The position numbers were made by a program, and so were the translations under genes. Below, one piece after another: positions 25,581 through 38,717 of a stretch of 64,000 nt of DNA. Position 1 is the first letter of the stretch. Each line of letters opens with the position of its first letter. The stretch lies in assembly GCA_017591395.1 (NCBI GenBank), contig WEDG01005348.1:1-64000 (forward strand). The letters are read 5' to 3'. The stretch is from Schistocephalus solidus (Eukaryota; Platyhelminthes; Cestoda; Diphyllobothriidea; Diphyllobothriidae). The notes beneath the pieces are model-generated. The model was not told where the DNA came from. It was given only the letters and a program-made list of their open reading frames with translations, and made no database searches.

Positions 25581-27960
25581 GAAAGAGAGAGAGAGTAGGA
25601 TTGCTCTAAAGAACAATAGTTTTTTCAGGAAAATTTAAAACTTAATACTTTAAAAACAATCAAGCCAACTGATATGGGGATCAAAAATCAATTTCCTCAA
25701 ACTCCATTTAATGTGAACTCCTTAGCAGAACAAGCAGCCACTAGAATATTTATGCGTTAGACAAAACTTCAGTAACTGACAGCCATTTACAGAAAAACTT
25801 AATTAGACGAGCAATTTACATCCAAATGACAACATGCGTAAAAAAGTAACGTCCAATTGAAAATTGACTTTATGGTGATTGTCACTGAAGAAATTTTCTA
25901 ATAGTTTTACTGCCATCAGAGTGGCCACTGGGCACTTTTATGTGTTTTTGGCTGCAGCAGTGACAACAATGAACAGTCAGAAGCGGATGCTAATAACAAC
26001 CTACATAAAAAGGTTAAGTATGCAGCAAATAGTTAATTAACTTGCAATAATTGAAACCGACTAGCCTGCAATCTCCAGTGGCCTGTGAGTAGTAAAGCAT
26101 ACCATTAATGTTCTACTCAATGTTTTCAAGTAGCTATATCAAATAAATACTGTTGTGTCAGAGATTTTTTGATTGGACATATTTTGATTGTGCAAATCAA
26201 TAGTTCTGAGCTTAGCATGCTCCACATGGAGTTAAAACAGTGACAATCAGCCTAAGGTCAAAAGTATCATATCAATTCCCAGGTTTACTTTGCCATACAC
26301 AAGTGAAATGAGAGGAATTAGATTCTGCAAACAACAAAAAGTATGTAGGCAGGAAATATGAAATGTTTGCAATCAATTCAGAAATTTCAGCTGCTGATCC
26401 GGAAGCATACATATATAGTGGTGCGAGCATCTGCGATGAATGCGGCATTCGCTTGTTTTGATAGGAATGTGTTATTGTAGCAAATGCATCCCATAACTAC
26501 TAAAACTCTTTACCAGGCAGGACCTTTAACTGTTGCTGTATCTGATGACAGGTTCAAGAATGAATCAGAAAGGCCACCAACCAAATATAATTCCAAATTC
26601 ATTCTACACAAGTTACACACAACTAGATTTTGTTATGCATAAACGTAACGGTTTGTTATGGTCTTGTGCTACGGACAAATCATATACAACAAAATATTGA
26701 ATCCTATTTACCACCATACCAACTCAGTCTCTGTTTTTGGTTGATCAGCAAGAATTTGCGCAGAAACTGCTTCTATTATCCTTTTCTGGTTACGTCCAGT
26801 TCGTAAATTTACAGTCGAAAAATGCATACGTAGTCCGTGCTGTACGCCGTTTTGTATTCAGTCCACATATACTCCTTGAACATAGTCAAGTGCCAGTGCA
26901 TGGATGCCGATTAGTGGACACCCACAAGTGTGAAACTAGACCAACTGTTAATTAACTAAAAGGGCACTTTTATGGCGTAACGTCATAGGTTGGGACTTAG
27001 CTTGGCGTAATTCTGGCCTGTAACTAGGTTAGACACAAGAAACAATTCATTCTTTACTTTGGCTATCCATGGAGTAGAATAACATACACACGCCTTAAAT
27101 ACTTTCATGAATTGAACAACCAAACCGCTTTTGACCTGCCATTTTATCAGGTTATCTTTTAAATATCTTCGCCGAAACACGTCTTTAAACGCACCAAGAG
27201 AAGAAACCTCAGTCTCTGTTCACACTTTAGGTCAAGTGAATGTCAGGCTTCGCTCGAAATGGCGATCGAAGACACTACCTGCTCTTCCTACATTGACTGC
27301 TTGATCCTAGACTTGTCCTTCAAAGACTTTAGTGTGCTAAACCGATCAAATGCCTGTAGAAATGCGTAGCAGTTTGGAAAGCATGTAAAAGTTGCTCTAT
27401 CGCGCTTTCCCCAAGTTTTTGATAAATAAGAAGACCTTACGTCGGATATGAACATGTTTTTTTTTACGAGGAGAATAAGATTTCACTTTCGGGATTTATG
27501 CCACTCTAATAGCTACCGACTTGGGGTTTAGCGCAGTACTACGTGCTATACGAGGGGAGTACCTACTCCCGTGTCCAAACCCCTATTTTTGTCATCGTTT
27601 CGAACGCAAGCTAAAGTTTAGTGGCAGTCACGTTCGTACTCGTCCTGTTATTTACCATACACTTTACTATGGATGGAAGCAAATATGCGCATCCCAGATT
27701 CATGGTGAAAAGAAGACGTAGGCACGATAACTGATGTGGTAGGTTTATTTGCATGAGCTTTCAAACTCGAACAGGAGTTCATTACTGCAAACGGTTGGAC
27801 TGCAACGTGTGAACATTGGTACCGTGGGGTTAAAGTGGGAGGGGGTTAATGTCCGTGACTGGGTCTGGTTTTTGTCACGTGGCGTACGTCGGTCTCACGC
27901 CTTGGTGGCCAGACGTCGCGCACCAGAACCCGTAACCGGCGTACCGCCTTCCCACTCTTG

Positions 27961-28024
27961 CCCCCAACCCCCAACCCCCTCAACCCCCCCTCAACCCCCC
28001 CCCCCAACCCCCCCCCAACCCCCT
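27961..28024 (-). repeat. C-rich tract, G-quadruplex-forming on the minus strand
   Basis: Runs of 5 to 11 C separated by AA, TCAA or AAC. On the minus strand this is a series of at least six G-runs of five or more with two- to four-base loops. Confidence 0.7.
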
Positions 28025-29407
28025 ACATAAACTTTCACACGTTGTTGCCATCCAACAGTCTGCAATGATGAACTCCTGCATGATTGATCGTTTTTTTGTC
28101 TTCTTTCCAACAGTACCCGGAAGTCATTGGTTCATTGCCCGCGCTATCTTTTAACTAAATCACTCCAAAGAGCAGCACGAAACAGTCAGCAGTAGTCTTT
28201 ATAAGTCCCTGCTTGTACAAAATATCGCTTATATGAATAAAAGGTATTGCATTACTGATGATCTCGTGTTTAACGACTGAAAGTACACACGGATTTACCA
28301 TCTATATTGGCTTGTCCAATTTTGCTTCTGTGCAAAACTTAGAAATACACCTTATTTCGTCAGGCGTTACTGCGCCCAGACGCCCAGATTGTTTGTTTAA
28401 GACTGTGCGTTTGTTTGTTGTTTAGAACCTAAACACCGGACTGAGGTCGCGACAGAAGGCATCTAATGACAGCTATTATTCAACATGCTGAAGCGCAGTC
28501 ATCGGGCTTTGCGGCATCTTATAGGAGAGTCGGTGCCCATGCTCCTAAGTTTTGAACTCTGATCGTACTGCTAGGGTTGGTACGTGGCTGTTTATTTTTC
28601 ACAGCTGAGAAACTGACTTAGTTCGTAGCCAGTCTTCGTTAAAGGACCCTTCAGCCAGCCACCGGCCGTGGGTGCGCCAATTCGTTAAGTTTGTTTCGTT
28701 TTATTTCACTCCAAAAACGGAAACTCGCAAGCGTCTCTAAGGGCACCCAATGCATATTATTGGTACGTTGAATGGTATATGAATTAAGGGCTGACGAGTA
28801 CAAGTGGGATTGGAGGCGAACGTAAAAGATTTTGTTTGGGGGGATGGTCTTCTGACTGACGCCGAAAACGATCGGAATATCAAAAGAGAGGGCTTGTTTT
28901 CACAGGGATCGGCATTGACACTGATGTGTTGTACCTCAGCAGAGCCACATTGTTCTGCTAGGAAGGATGCCTGCTAGTGATTTCTATAACTCTTCTAAAA
29001 TTCAAACCTTGTGTTTGCCCGTTAAAAGTTTCAGAGGTGTAACGTCAGTCATCCTCTGTCATGAAAATGCGAAGTTTTATACATAAATATCAGTTTGCAC
29101 AGCAGCAACTATGACATTTTAACGAGCCTACAGTGCAAAAATGATCTTTCCTCGCCCCCTAGCCTAGCAAAATAACATCTAATGACTTTACTTAGACTGC
29201 CAGTTTATTTATTTTTACTGCGCAATAACCCAAAATCATTGGACCAATTTTCTAAATATGGATCAAACGTCTGTTAAAAATGAAAATTACGAGTCTAAAT
29301 ACTTCTAAGTTTATCCGTTAGTCGACAAAAGTGACAAAAATCGGCTAGCTTTAACTATCTTATTTAGGCAACTGTGCCGCAACGCAATTCGTTTAAGTTA
29401 CCGATAA

Positions 29408-29795
29408 TGGTAGGCTTCTGAAATTAAGCCGTCATTTTCTGCTCTCCATTCGCACGTAAATCTTCTTATCTGTACGTTGGTTGGCCTATTTCGCCCAATT
29501 TATACCAAATTCTAACCCTCTTTGTTTATTCGAACTACAACAATGAGGTCATCAATGCACGATGCCGGTAACGTTTTTAGGGAAGTTCAATTTGATCTAT
29601 ATTTGGAGACTCCTTCAACGACGATTCTTCATGATGTCGATAGTTGCAATTTCGGACCATTCGTTTGTGATCTTCCGGTATTATGGCGTTTGCGTGTCCC
29701 ATCTTATGCGCGGGAAATGGAGGACTATTTTTGCTTAAAAGTTTTAGAATTTTGCTTTCAAAATAAAGCGTAACTCTCTCTCTCTCTCAGCATGA
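29408..29795 (+). repeat. Dispersed repeat family 'R2', longer copy
   Basis: Matches 43207-43508 in order: 'gccgtcattttctgctctcc', 'acgttggttggcctattt', 'caatgaggtcatcaatgcac', 'cgattcttca', 'atggaggac' and 'caaaataaagcgtaactctc', ending in a CT run. About 100 bases near 29640-29730 are missing from the other copy. A polyadenylation-like AATAAA plus a CT tail suggests a retroposed unit. Confidence 0.55.
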
Positions 29796-30065
29796 GCAAT
29801 GGGACAATCAAACCGATTGTTTTCAGCCTCATGCAATGAAAATAGGAAAACGCTTTCTATTTAGAACCATTTGACGGGAGAAGAGATGACATATCTGTTG
29901 GTATCATGGCGGTCATTTATCGAAGAAATTAAGTGGAAGATGAGTTGCCTAAAGTTTGAAAGGATACCTGACACGTGCACAGCCACGGCAGTTGAAAATT
30001 CGAACAATTAGAATTAGGATTCCCTAGGGCACAGGAATAGGAGCTCACCGTACTATAGGCGATCT

Positions 30066-30130
30066 TGCGCCAGGCTAGGGTTTGGGTTAGGGTGAAGGCT
30101 AAATTTAGGTGCCAGTCGAAGGTTACCTTG
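30066..30130 (+). repeat. Degenerate TTAGGG-like tract
   Basis: 'gctagggtttgggttagggt' followed by further GGCTAAATT-type words. Confidence 0.4.
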
Positions 30131-30485
30131 AATGGTATGCCAAGGATTAGGATGTGGGAACGGGCAACCGGCATTGAATTGTTCTACTGTTATACTTTTA
30201 AATAACATTGACCGACTACTGTTATTTAGTTAGTAATATTTCATGTGACCAAAATCTGGAATTTGGGCACAGGAAATCAAGCTCAAGGCTTGGGACTGTT
30301 AACGCAACATAGGCAGGCAAACGAAATGCCAAACTACAATTCTCCATTTCAGGGAAGGGGCAGCAAGTGAGAACAACTTGTTTATTTAGCAATTTATTGT
30401 GAAGATAAAAATATAAGAATTTATTATATGCAAACACACCCCTCGGCCGCGCACGGTAAAAGGAAGGCTCTACCAAGTAATGTGG

Positions 30486-30605
30486 GGGTTCTAGTCCTAA
30501 CTCTTACCTAAACCATAATCTTTATCTTAAACCTAGCATTACCCTTAATCCTGAGCCTATCCTTAACTCTGACTCTAATCCTAGCCTTAACCAGAGCCCT
30601 ACTTT
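30486..30605 (-). repeat. Degenerate TTAGGG-like array
   Basis: CCTAA-type words (ctaactcttacctaaacc, cctagccttaacc) over 120 bases, opposite in strand to the tract at 30.07 kb, so the two form an inverted pair about 350 bases apart. Confidence 0.45.
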
Positions 30606-31624
30606 CCCTGGAAATAATTTAGGGGGGTGTTGACATATAAGAAGTACCTACAGTTTCATGGACAATTTCTGATAGCATGCAGAGTTTACAACTAGCAAGG
30701 GAAATAACGGTTTTTTAGGGTTAAATCAATCCAGTTAACGTTTCCATCATACTTTGAGTTTAAAAAGGACAGCATTACATTGTGTGCAGTTTCATGACAA
30801 ACGGCTTGAGAGCGCATTCAACTTTAACCCTAAGCCTACCTACCAATCTACCTCCATCCAGCGGCAAATCCATCTAGGGAGAATTTACGTTAGAAGGAAT
30901 ATATTTTAGGTTACGTGGCATGTTAACATTAGAGTTTCGGCCTTATTTCTTTGAGTTCTTTTACGAAAATAAGGCTTGTATGTCAGCTTTGATTTAGCAG
31001 ATCACTGTGGGGTTTTGTTTCTCGTAAGAAACGAGGGCTTAAGGTATGTTTCGAGTGCGCGGACGTGAAGTGGGTGTTTGATGCTAGCATTAAGGAAATT
31101 CCCTGCCTCCTCCAAAACCCAATGGCTAAACGCAGTCAACCTGACCAGATACGGGTGTCAGACAAGACTCGGTAGCCTTCTATGCACACCGTACTCGACC
31201 CGACACAATAGATGGGCTATCTCGTGAAGTGCTAACTAAAATTCTAAAATGTACATTTTTTCGAAAATAGTGCTTTAGAAGTGTTGCAATATTACTTATA
31301 GTGGAGCCTTATCCCAAGATATATCAATCACGTCAGGATACCGGTTCTTAACGAGCTTCTTTCCGAAAAACTACGCTCCGTTGAAAAATTAATACATAAA
31401 TAGGATGTTTTTGTGTGTTTATGTTATATGCCATTATAAATTCATATATATTTGATAGTAGGCCTGCGTGAACATATCCAATCTTATTTTTCTATCCTTC
31501 CTTTCTTATTCTTTCTTATAGCAAGTTCTTGGTTGCAAATTACAATTACTTGATATTTTATATTTGAATAAAAGTTGAAAAACTGAAAGATACCCATTCT
31601 TCCGGGAGATTTGTATCGCCGGCA

Positions 31625-31860
31625 AAGAAAAAGGAGACTGCAATGACCATTCCTGAATTATAAGCCGTCTTCAGCCAGTCATACCCAACTCCAGGTGGTT
31701 CAGCACATGAGGATCGAACTCACGACCCGTTGAACAGAAGTCCAACGCCGAAAATATTCACCTGCCTGTTCTGCTACTAGGTGCTTGCGGGGCTCGATAG
31801 CAGAGCGGGACCAGTGAATTCCGTTAGCGTTCGCTGAGCGTTCGTCAATGAATGCAGATA
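31625..31860 (-). repeat. SINE, tRNA-derived family, degraded
   Basis: Reverse strand has 'cgtgagttcgatcctcatgt' (B box), 'ggagttgggtatgactggct' and the 'tcctttttctttgcc' end. A second fragment of the family tail ('gaattcactggtcccgct') abuts it. Confidence 0.65.
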
Positions 31861-34032
31861 AGCACGCCTTTTCAACATTCTTTCTAAATTACAAGACGAC
31901 TTGCATATGCGCATAAAATAGGTTGGGTTCGAAACTTATTCCAAGAGGTTTTCATGCCAGACGTCTCGATAAGGAAAAATCATTGCTCTTCCTAAAGTGT
32001 TTTTGTTTCCAGTTACTTCCAATGCCTTAAAAACGCAGGCATATTTGATGAAACTTTGTTCAGAAAAGACCCCTTCTTATACATATTCTGAAGAAACTGA
32101 ATCCCTCTTTCACGCAATTTTTTAGGAAGTGTACAGTTTAGTTTTAAAACACTGACTAGTTCCCGTATATTTTAAGACATCCCCTGCGTTTTCCTATTCC
32201 TTAAGATCTAAAAACAATATATGTGTTATTTTCCTAAGAACAGGTTCCAGCATACAGCCCATCCTTCTCGATGAAAGAGCCTAGTCATACGCAATAAAAC
32301 TGCAGCAAAAAATAGATAACATAGTGTTCTGGATACGTTTCCTTCGAAGTTTGATGGAAAGGAACCTAATTCATCATCAGGCGTTACTTACAACGATTTC
32401 ACCAGTGCCAAAGTTTTTTTAATATGAAAATATTCATATGTCAAAAATATTTCAGTTCGCAAGTGGAGTGTATAAAAACAAGTTGTTGGGTGTCAGGTCT
32501 GGGACTTATGGCTGAATTATATGGACATCTGAAGCCCACCGAAATCATTGTGTAATAAATAATGGTTTGCTTTTAAGTGACTGTAAACATGTTCATTGCG
32601 AAACCAGCAAACTATTACCTCTGAGTTGACGTCACATTTCGTTCCAGGAAAACAAGTTTAATCTGGAATAATCATACCCCACAGTAACAACTCAGCGCGA
32701 ATTAAATTTTATTTGCGCAAATTTTCCCCTCTAATCGGCGCAGAGTAATTATCGTTTATCTTTTTGGGTTTTAGCCACTCGGTTCTTTATATTTTACTCT
32801 AATTCAAGTGTTAAACGGTTGAAGAAATAAACTGTCCCTGCGAATCAAAGAGACCACCGACAACAGACAAACCCCGAGTGAAGTGGCCATAAACCGAGCC
32901 TAGGCCACTACTTACGCCTTTTCTGCAAATAGCGTGATTGCATTACTTATAGGTCGGTTAAATAATATCCATTTCACAAAATTGGTCGCGCTGTTAGTTG
33001 AGGGGAGGGCAAAGACTCGGTTTGTTGCAAAAATTCTGAACTTACCCAACCCACTGTCCTGAGAAGTAGCAAGTGTCCAAAAGAATTTTCTAACACAGGA
33101 GCCAATGTTTACCTATGTTGAGATGAACATTTTGACTAATCTTCCGGGGGAAAATTCAACGGCATAATACAACCACGAGGAAATACAAAGCATCGCCTAT
33201 GTGTCTTACTCCCAGCTGCGAATATTCAAAGACACACAGAACTGGTGCCCAAGGACCGATCCGTAGTGAAGACCCAGATGCAGTTGGCACTTTTTTGGCC
33301 TATATTTGCTTTGTATACACCGCGATCGTCCTTGACTAGGCGTGCCGCATCTGCAAATATGCTGAAAAATTGTCCATTCACTCGAAAAACTATAATTCTC
33401 GTTCTGAACACAGAGCAGTGTATGCAAATCCCGGATGCCGAATTCACTGGATCCAGTTTTCATAGTTATATGAATAGTGGGTTTTAATTTCTTCGTCTGC
33501 TCTCCTTCCGCTTTTGACTTTATTGTTTATCATCCAGCGGGCGGTTAACAGCTGTTCATTCCTCCACCCAATGTTTGATTTAGAACCCTGTCCCATGAGA
33601 TGGAATGTACCTACAAAGTCCGTTACTCTTTGGACCAACGATTCCCAGCCATGGTCGCGCTGCAGTTACTCCGCTTGAAATCCAAATGTTCCAGCATATT
33701 CTTGCTGCCCAAAACCAAGCCAAACCTGCACAGAGATGCAAGGCCTTTTTCGCCGCTTCCTCCAGCCACTGTGTGTATTTATGCCGATAGGGCCGGTGAA
33801 CTGGCATTGGATAGTATTATTATTAATAGTACTGCTTGATGAGGGCGAATAACGCAGAAATAACAACTTCAGACAGCCTTATCCCCATCGGTACCATTTG
33901 TTGGTCATCAGTTTGGGTTTTATATTGGTACTGCAAGGCAATGCATGGGTTCTGTTATCCAGGCATACCAGTTAGGGTCACGTATGTGTCGTCCTATAGG
34001 TTTAGAACCCAACGACGAAAGGTCATTCACTA

Positions 34033-34130
34033 GGAGAGGTTTATTGTTTGTCTGACGTTTCTAGTAGTAGTTTCGTCCACCCATCTTCAGCGACTGGAGT
34101 GTCCTGGTCGCAGCTCTCAGTATATGCCAC
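34033..34130 (-). mobile_element. PLE-terminal fragment, minus-strand member of inverted pair
   Basis: Minus strand reads CTGAAGATGGG, GAAACGTCAGACAAACAATAA, then cctctccta. It is the counterpart of the plus-strand segment at 34.24-34.31 kb. Confidence 0.5.
34050..34094 (-). ncRNA. Hammerhead-like motif
   Basis: Core CUGAAGA, stem II region of 22 bases, then GAAACGUC and AGAC that pairs with GUCG/GUC 5' of the core. Stem II is weak (U-A, G-U, G-C only), so this copy may be decayed. Confidence 0.35.
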
Positions 34131-34239
34131 GCTTTGCATTGTGCCTAGCCTGCCAATACTGGCCGTGCGCTGGGTCTAACTTTTTTCGTCGCTGTCGCCA
34201 CCCCCCGTTACCCGCATATAGTAAGAGCTGCGGGCATGA

Positions 34240-34312
34240 CTTTTCAGTCTCTGAAGATGGGTATACTCGAAACGTCAGATAAGCAATTAAAAATCTCCAG
34301 CTGAACGCTTCT
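34240..34312 (+). mobile_element. PLE-terminal fragment, plus-strand member
   Basis: Shares CTGAAGATGGGT, GAAACGTCAGA and an A-rich follow-up with the minus-strand copy at 34.05 kb. The body of the element is absent. Confidence 0.45.
34248..34280 (+). ncRNA. Hammerhead-like motif with intact core
   Basis: Stem I UCU/AGA, core CUGAAGA (fits CUGANGA), one unpaired U, stem II GGG/CUC closed by UAUA, GAAA, then CGUC with cleavage expected after GUC. All conserved core residues are present. The single base before stem II is non-canonical. Confidence 0.5.
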
Positions 34313-37137
34313 TCTTATTCGTCTTCTTCTTCTTCGTCAGATTGACCCGCTGAGAATCGCATGTTCTCTACTGTTGTAGTTTTAAATTGTTTAAGTGTGC
34401 GCAGTAGCTAGAAAGAAAGGCAGGCTGTAAAAGCTACCTTCTATAACACTCCCATTCAGCTGCCATCCGAAACGCTTGCCTTCGTTCTATGAAAAAAGGG
34501 TTGAAATTTGTGAAACCGTGGTGTGTCCGGCACGCGCAGACGGGCTGCCTGGCTCTGTCGGCCACTGAGGCCGAGCCCGCTTTCTGTCCAGGTGGTGGGG
34601 GTATAAATTGTGGCATAGGTTGCATAGCTCCCTTATCCCTCTGAATTCTTTCACCGTCTCTGCGCTCTCACCTTGCTATCAAACGTGCCGTGGGCACCGT
34701 AGTCGGCGACGGTTGAATTGACACATTTTTTTAAGATTAAAAGGGGCTGGAAGTTGAGATAAGTCATTTTTAAGCTCACAAACGGCTTGAATATATCCAA
34801 CAGCTTTCTTAAAACCGAATGCTCTCGCAAACGTTAGAAAACCTTGATTTTGTAAGCCGAGCGCACAAAATCCACGCTATATTAGCTTAGAGGTTAATAT
34901 CCATTTCAGAGAGACTGCACTGGATGATAAAATTTGGCAATTATTAATACTCTTTTCCATAGACACAGAGTTCAAATAAGTACAACGCCTGAAAAAAGTG
35001 ACTCCGGGACAGGAGTGCTTTTCTAGACCGCCTGAAAACACCTCGGTGCGCACTGCAGCCAGACGGTCTGGTGAATTGTTGTCAACTACGTATAAGAAAA
35101 TACACACGAGCGTTTGACCGTCACTTTCGACTATGTCCACCGTATGTACCACAGCAGGGCAGGCAGGTATTTGCTAATAGTGCAGGTCACGTATTAGCAA
35201 ACACTTACTAGTTCTCGCAATTCATCTGATCGGATTGTAATCATCCCATTGGTAAAAGTATTTAAAGGTCTGCACACAAATGGATGGGTAAGGAAAGTAA
35301 ACTATTCTAATGTTTGCTTAATTCTCCATTACAGATTAATTTTGCAGAGTGGATGTGACATATCATCACAAAGTAAGGGACATTTTTCATTAGGTCAAAG
35401 ATATGAACGACATTCCCGAAACCCAATGCCTATAAATTAAACTTACCGGCACCGCGACAGCAGGATTCTGTACCTTTCAAAAAAGGCATGAAACTGACTA
35501 ACAGTGGCGTTATACAAAAAATCAATCTCTAGCCTAGTTAGCTTTTTCCATTTAAAAATCATGGTTTAGCTATGAATGCTGGAAGTCTGCTAGTTGCGTT
35601 TGATGCAAATGCGTTATCTCTCTTTTCCTCCAGACGAAAATTCTTCTGTGAGGAATAACGGAGGACGAAATTTCAGATGGCTGGTGAAACCTACGAAAGG
35701 GAACTCTCGTGAACTGGGCGTCCAACGACTGCTTACGTAACTCGCATTTCAAGAGACGGTTAATTGCAACTTTAAGATAATTGACAATTTTTTTTCTCAC
35801 CGAGAGGTTGGTGGAGCGTTCATGTGAATCAAAGAAGATTGCGCACAAAACTTTTCCGGATGTTCTAGGTTTTACTTTTCTAAAATTGCATTCTTACTTT
35901 GGATGAGGTGCATGGAATTTGTTGTTTCTCAATGCCGGCGTTAACGGAAAATTGTAGTGATGAAGTTAAAGCCTTTGTAAACCGAAATGCTACAGTAAAA
36001 ACTGGGATCTCCAATTTTCTTTTATACGGATAATTTCTAACAAAATCACCTGATGACTCGGCTACGTTCGATATAAAATGGGATGAAAGGCAAATCACTC
36101 ATGATGGATTCTGAGCTAACAGATGTGCTTGTACCTGCGACTTTAAGTGCCTTTACGGTCGCCGAATGCAGCAAGAGAAAATAATAGGTGACTCTGAGTT
36201 CGCTATTCAAAATGTTTGCCACCTTATCATCAGCGTTTTTATTGATGGGTCACTTTAAGGTGTAGCAAAGTTTTGCCTGCCCCTGCCCGACTAGTTCCAA
36301 GCATGCAATCGGAGTTTAACCCAAAACATTCCAGGCTGCAACAGTAAATACGCGGGTGAAAGGACGCTAAAGGGGAACACTGTCACGCAGACGATAAGCT
36401 CTCTTACCATTTTCTTGTAACGTACATTCAGAAATCATAATAAACACTCAATTATACTGCACCATTAATAACTAACTGGCCGGAGAGTAAGCTCAGACCA
36501 GAGTTCGTCAAAACACTGCAGTAGGGCCATGCATTGGCTAACAGAGAAAATAAAACGCCCGCCGAATGCAAAAACTGCCCAAGGGCATGCTGGAGGATGA
36601 AGGATTGAAGCACTGCTCGGGGTTGCCTGCCCCTGCGAGCCAAATGGAACTTGGTGTGAATACAAAGCGGAACGGACTGGGTTGTTTTCACATTTCTGAG
36701 ATTTTTCCTGCTACCTCTGAACACAAACCCGGGAAAAGCCTGCATGTCAAAAAGTGAAAGCTAACCTGCTTGTCTCACCACTCCATTTTTTAAATTGACA
36801 TCTTACTGTCAAGATTGTTTTCTTGACGGTGTTTATAGGTTAGTAATATATGCTTGAAAAAAACGGTGAGGTGGCTTTGTGTGACCCCGCTTACTGCCAA
36901 AAAATGCTTGTAAGACCCCCGTATCCAACACAGTGGATAGGTATGCGTGCAATACGGAACCGGTAGCAATAGGAGTGGGGCAGTTTAAAGGGTGGAAAAA
37001 GCCAGCAGAAAAGAGTTGGCAATGAAAAGTTATTTTTATACCCACCATCTTCCATGAAATGAGCTGGCGTTTGCGCATTTAGTTAGACCGCAATATACGC
37101 CTAGCTATCTACACCAACTGACACACCAAGCTAACCT

Positions 37138-37202
37138 GAACCCCAGTTCTAACCTTGACCCTAACCCTAAATCAAACAACAATTCTAACTTTAACCCTAT
37201 CC
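37138..37202 (-). repeat. Degenerate TTAGGG-like tract
   Basis: 'ccttgaccctaaccctaaat' and nearby ctaactttaacccta words. Confidence 0.5.
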
Positions 37203-37726
37203 ATTGTTTCATTTGTGGTTAGCATTCATTGCCGGATTAGGGTGGGCGGGTGTCACGCAAGCAGCCCTTGCCGGAAAGAGCCCTAAGAAGTCAGAATTCT
37301 TCCTCCGAACTTTCCACCAATGTTGTTGATTTTCAAGCTGTAATCGTTTAAAGAAACGACTGCACGGTAAAGTCTTTCGGGAAACCTGTGTCTGAGTTTT
37401 CTATTTTAAGTGAAGTGCTCTGTCCACCTTCATGGGCACGCTCCTGACACACCGAGTTGTAGCTGACCAAGAGCGCGCGTCGCCATAAAATCGCATGTAT
37501 GTCCTTCAGGCAAAACAAAATGAAACTTATGAGGTAAAATGAGGCTTCAGCATAAAAAATATGAAGAAACGGAACAGAAGATAGACAGGGCTTAACACAA
37601 ACTAAGCCTGCCCTTTGGCCGATGTTAACATCAAAACTTTTCACCTGAAGCATTTCAGCGTGAATATAAGGGTATTTTGACCGCGCGGCATCAATTCACC
37701 AAGTTTTCTTTAGGAATGGAAAGTTC

Positions 37727-37729
<3 letters not shown>

Positions 37730-37780
<51 letters not shown>
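37730..37780. repeat. (AT)n microsatellite
   Basis: About 50 bases of TA. Confidence 0.9.
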
Positions 37781-37781
<1 letters not shown>

Positions 37782-38057
37782 CTAATTGAAGCGAAAATGC
37801 GCGTCCCCGGGCATAAATCAGAAGAAGACACAGCCCCCAGGCGAGGCGAAGGAGAAACAAATCAATTATCAGTAGGACAGCCATTAACCCCCCACCCCTG
37901 CAGTGCACCCTGCACGAATAGCTGTAGAGCCAGCATGTTCAGAACCCATAAATACTGTGAGGCGCCGTACTGAACCTACCTCCGACGATGGAATCTTGTT
38001 TGATTTTGAAACGTCAGGATATTAAACCTATTGTTCCCGTGATCGCCTCTTCTTCTG
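37781..38057 (+). mobile_element. PLE-terminal fragment with hammerhead-like motif
   Basis: Right part matches the 25.4-kb (minus) and 45.0-kb copies: 'aaatactgtgaggcgccg', motif, 'cgtgatcgcctcttcttct'. It is enclosed by (AT)n tracts on both sides like the 25.4-kb copy. Confidence 0.55.
37979..38018 (+). ncRNA. Hammerhead-like motif (degenerate)
   Basis: Stem I CCU/AGG, core CCGACGA, unpaired U, stem II GGAAUC/GAUUUU, GAAA, CGUC. Compared with the 45.0-kb copy, stem II has G-C replaced by U-A at the same pair, a compensatory change that supports the fold. Confidence 0.45.
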
Positions 38058-38073
38058 ATATATATATATATAT
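38058..38073. repeat. (AT)n microsatellite
   Basis: Short TA run directly after the PLE fragment. Confidence 0.85.
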
Positions 38074-38433
38074 CCACATATGAGGCAGTTAATACTGAAT
38101 CTAAATGTCCCAATTCGTGGTTCTCATCTTTGCCCTGCAGCTGCGTGCTCTACTAGCCGAAAGCTGTTGTCTTTCGGCTTTATTAGGACTGTTATCTGTC
38201 CTCCTCATTCTGTTCGTCAGTGCGCAGAATTCACAGGTACAGAAAATGGGTAAAAGTCGCATTTTAGGCTAGGTTTGTATGCCGCTCCATGGACTACGTT
38301 GATAAGCTTTTGTGTTGCAAGAGAGAAACACCGGTCACCGTCTGTTGGCCAACTTCAAAGAACGCGCTTATCGACCAGTCTGGCTAAAAGTGCGTGCTAA
38401 AAGTCTGGCGAATGGGCAGACAACCCCAGCAAC

Positions 38434-38717
38434 ATGAACTTTGTAATCTTAGCCAGTGTACTTGCGCTTATAGTACGCCTGAGTACTGGCGATGATTTCG
38501 AGGACTTTTTGAAAATGCTAGAAAAGCTGGACGCGCAGCCATACACCGAATCCTGTGAAGATTCGACTGAGCACTCTATTTGGACCAAGGGACATGGCGA
38601 TACCGACCACGATTATAAAGATACCTTCATTAAAGCCGGTATAATTTGCTACATCTGCGAAAGTGCCAAAAGGACATTAAAGGAGTGGAATCATCAGCAA
38701 CCTGCGATTACTGTATG
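38434..38717 (+). CDS. Ly6/uPAR-like GPI-anchored protein, exon 1
   Basis: Starts at the first ATG of the frame and encodes a clear signal peptide (MNFVILASVLALIVRLSTG), then about 50 acidic residues and the Ly6-type opening 'IICYICES'. It ends at an excellent donor, GTATG/GTAAGT, in phase 2. The alternative donor ACT/GTATGG three bases earlier in codon terms would be phase 0. The acidic spacer between signal peptide and the CYxC motif is longer than usual in Ly6 proteins, and it contains KLDAQPYTESCEDSTEH, which resembles KLDAETVTRSCLEGEH in the last exon, so an internal duplication is possible. The gene lies in the sense opposite to gene A, within its largest intron. Confidence 0.6.

Noticed and set aside
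33206..33463. Minus-strand segment with a plausible acceptor (ATATTTGCAG near 33355) and donor (GGGA/GTAAGA) that could insert in phase between the 49-kb and 25-kb exons of gene A
   Set aside because: The phase fits, but the 49-kb and 25-kb exons already join without it, and two overlapping frames look equally protein-like. Kept out of the model until junction reads exist.
35445..35480. Possible 21- to 27-base micro-exon on the minus strand ending GTGCCG/GTAAGT
   Set aside because: Too short to judge, although length and phase would suit gene A and micro-exons are known in flatworms.
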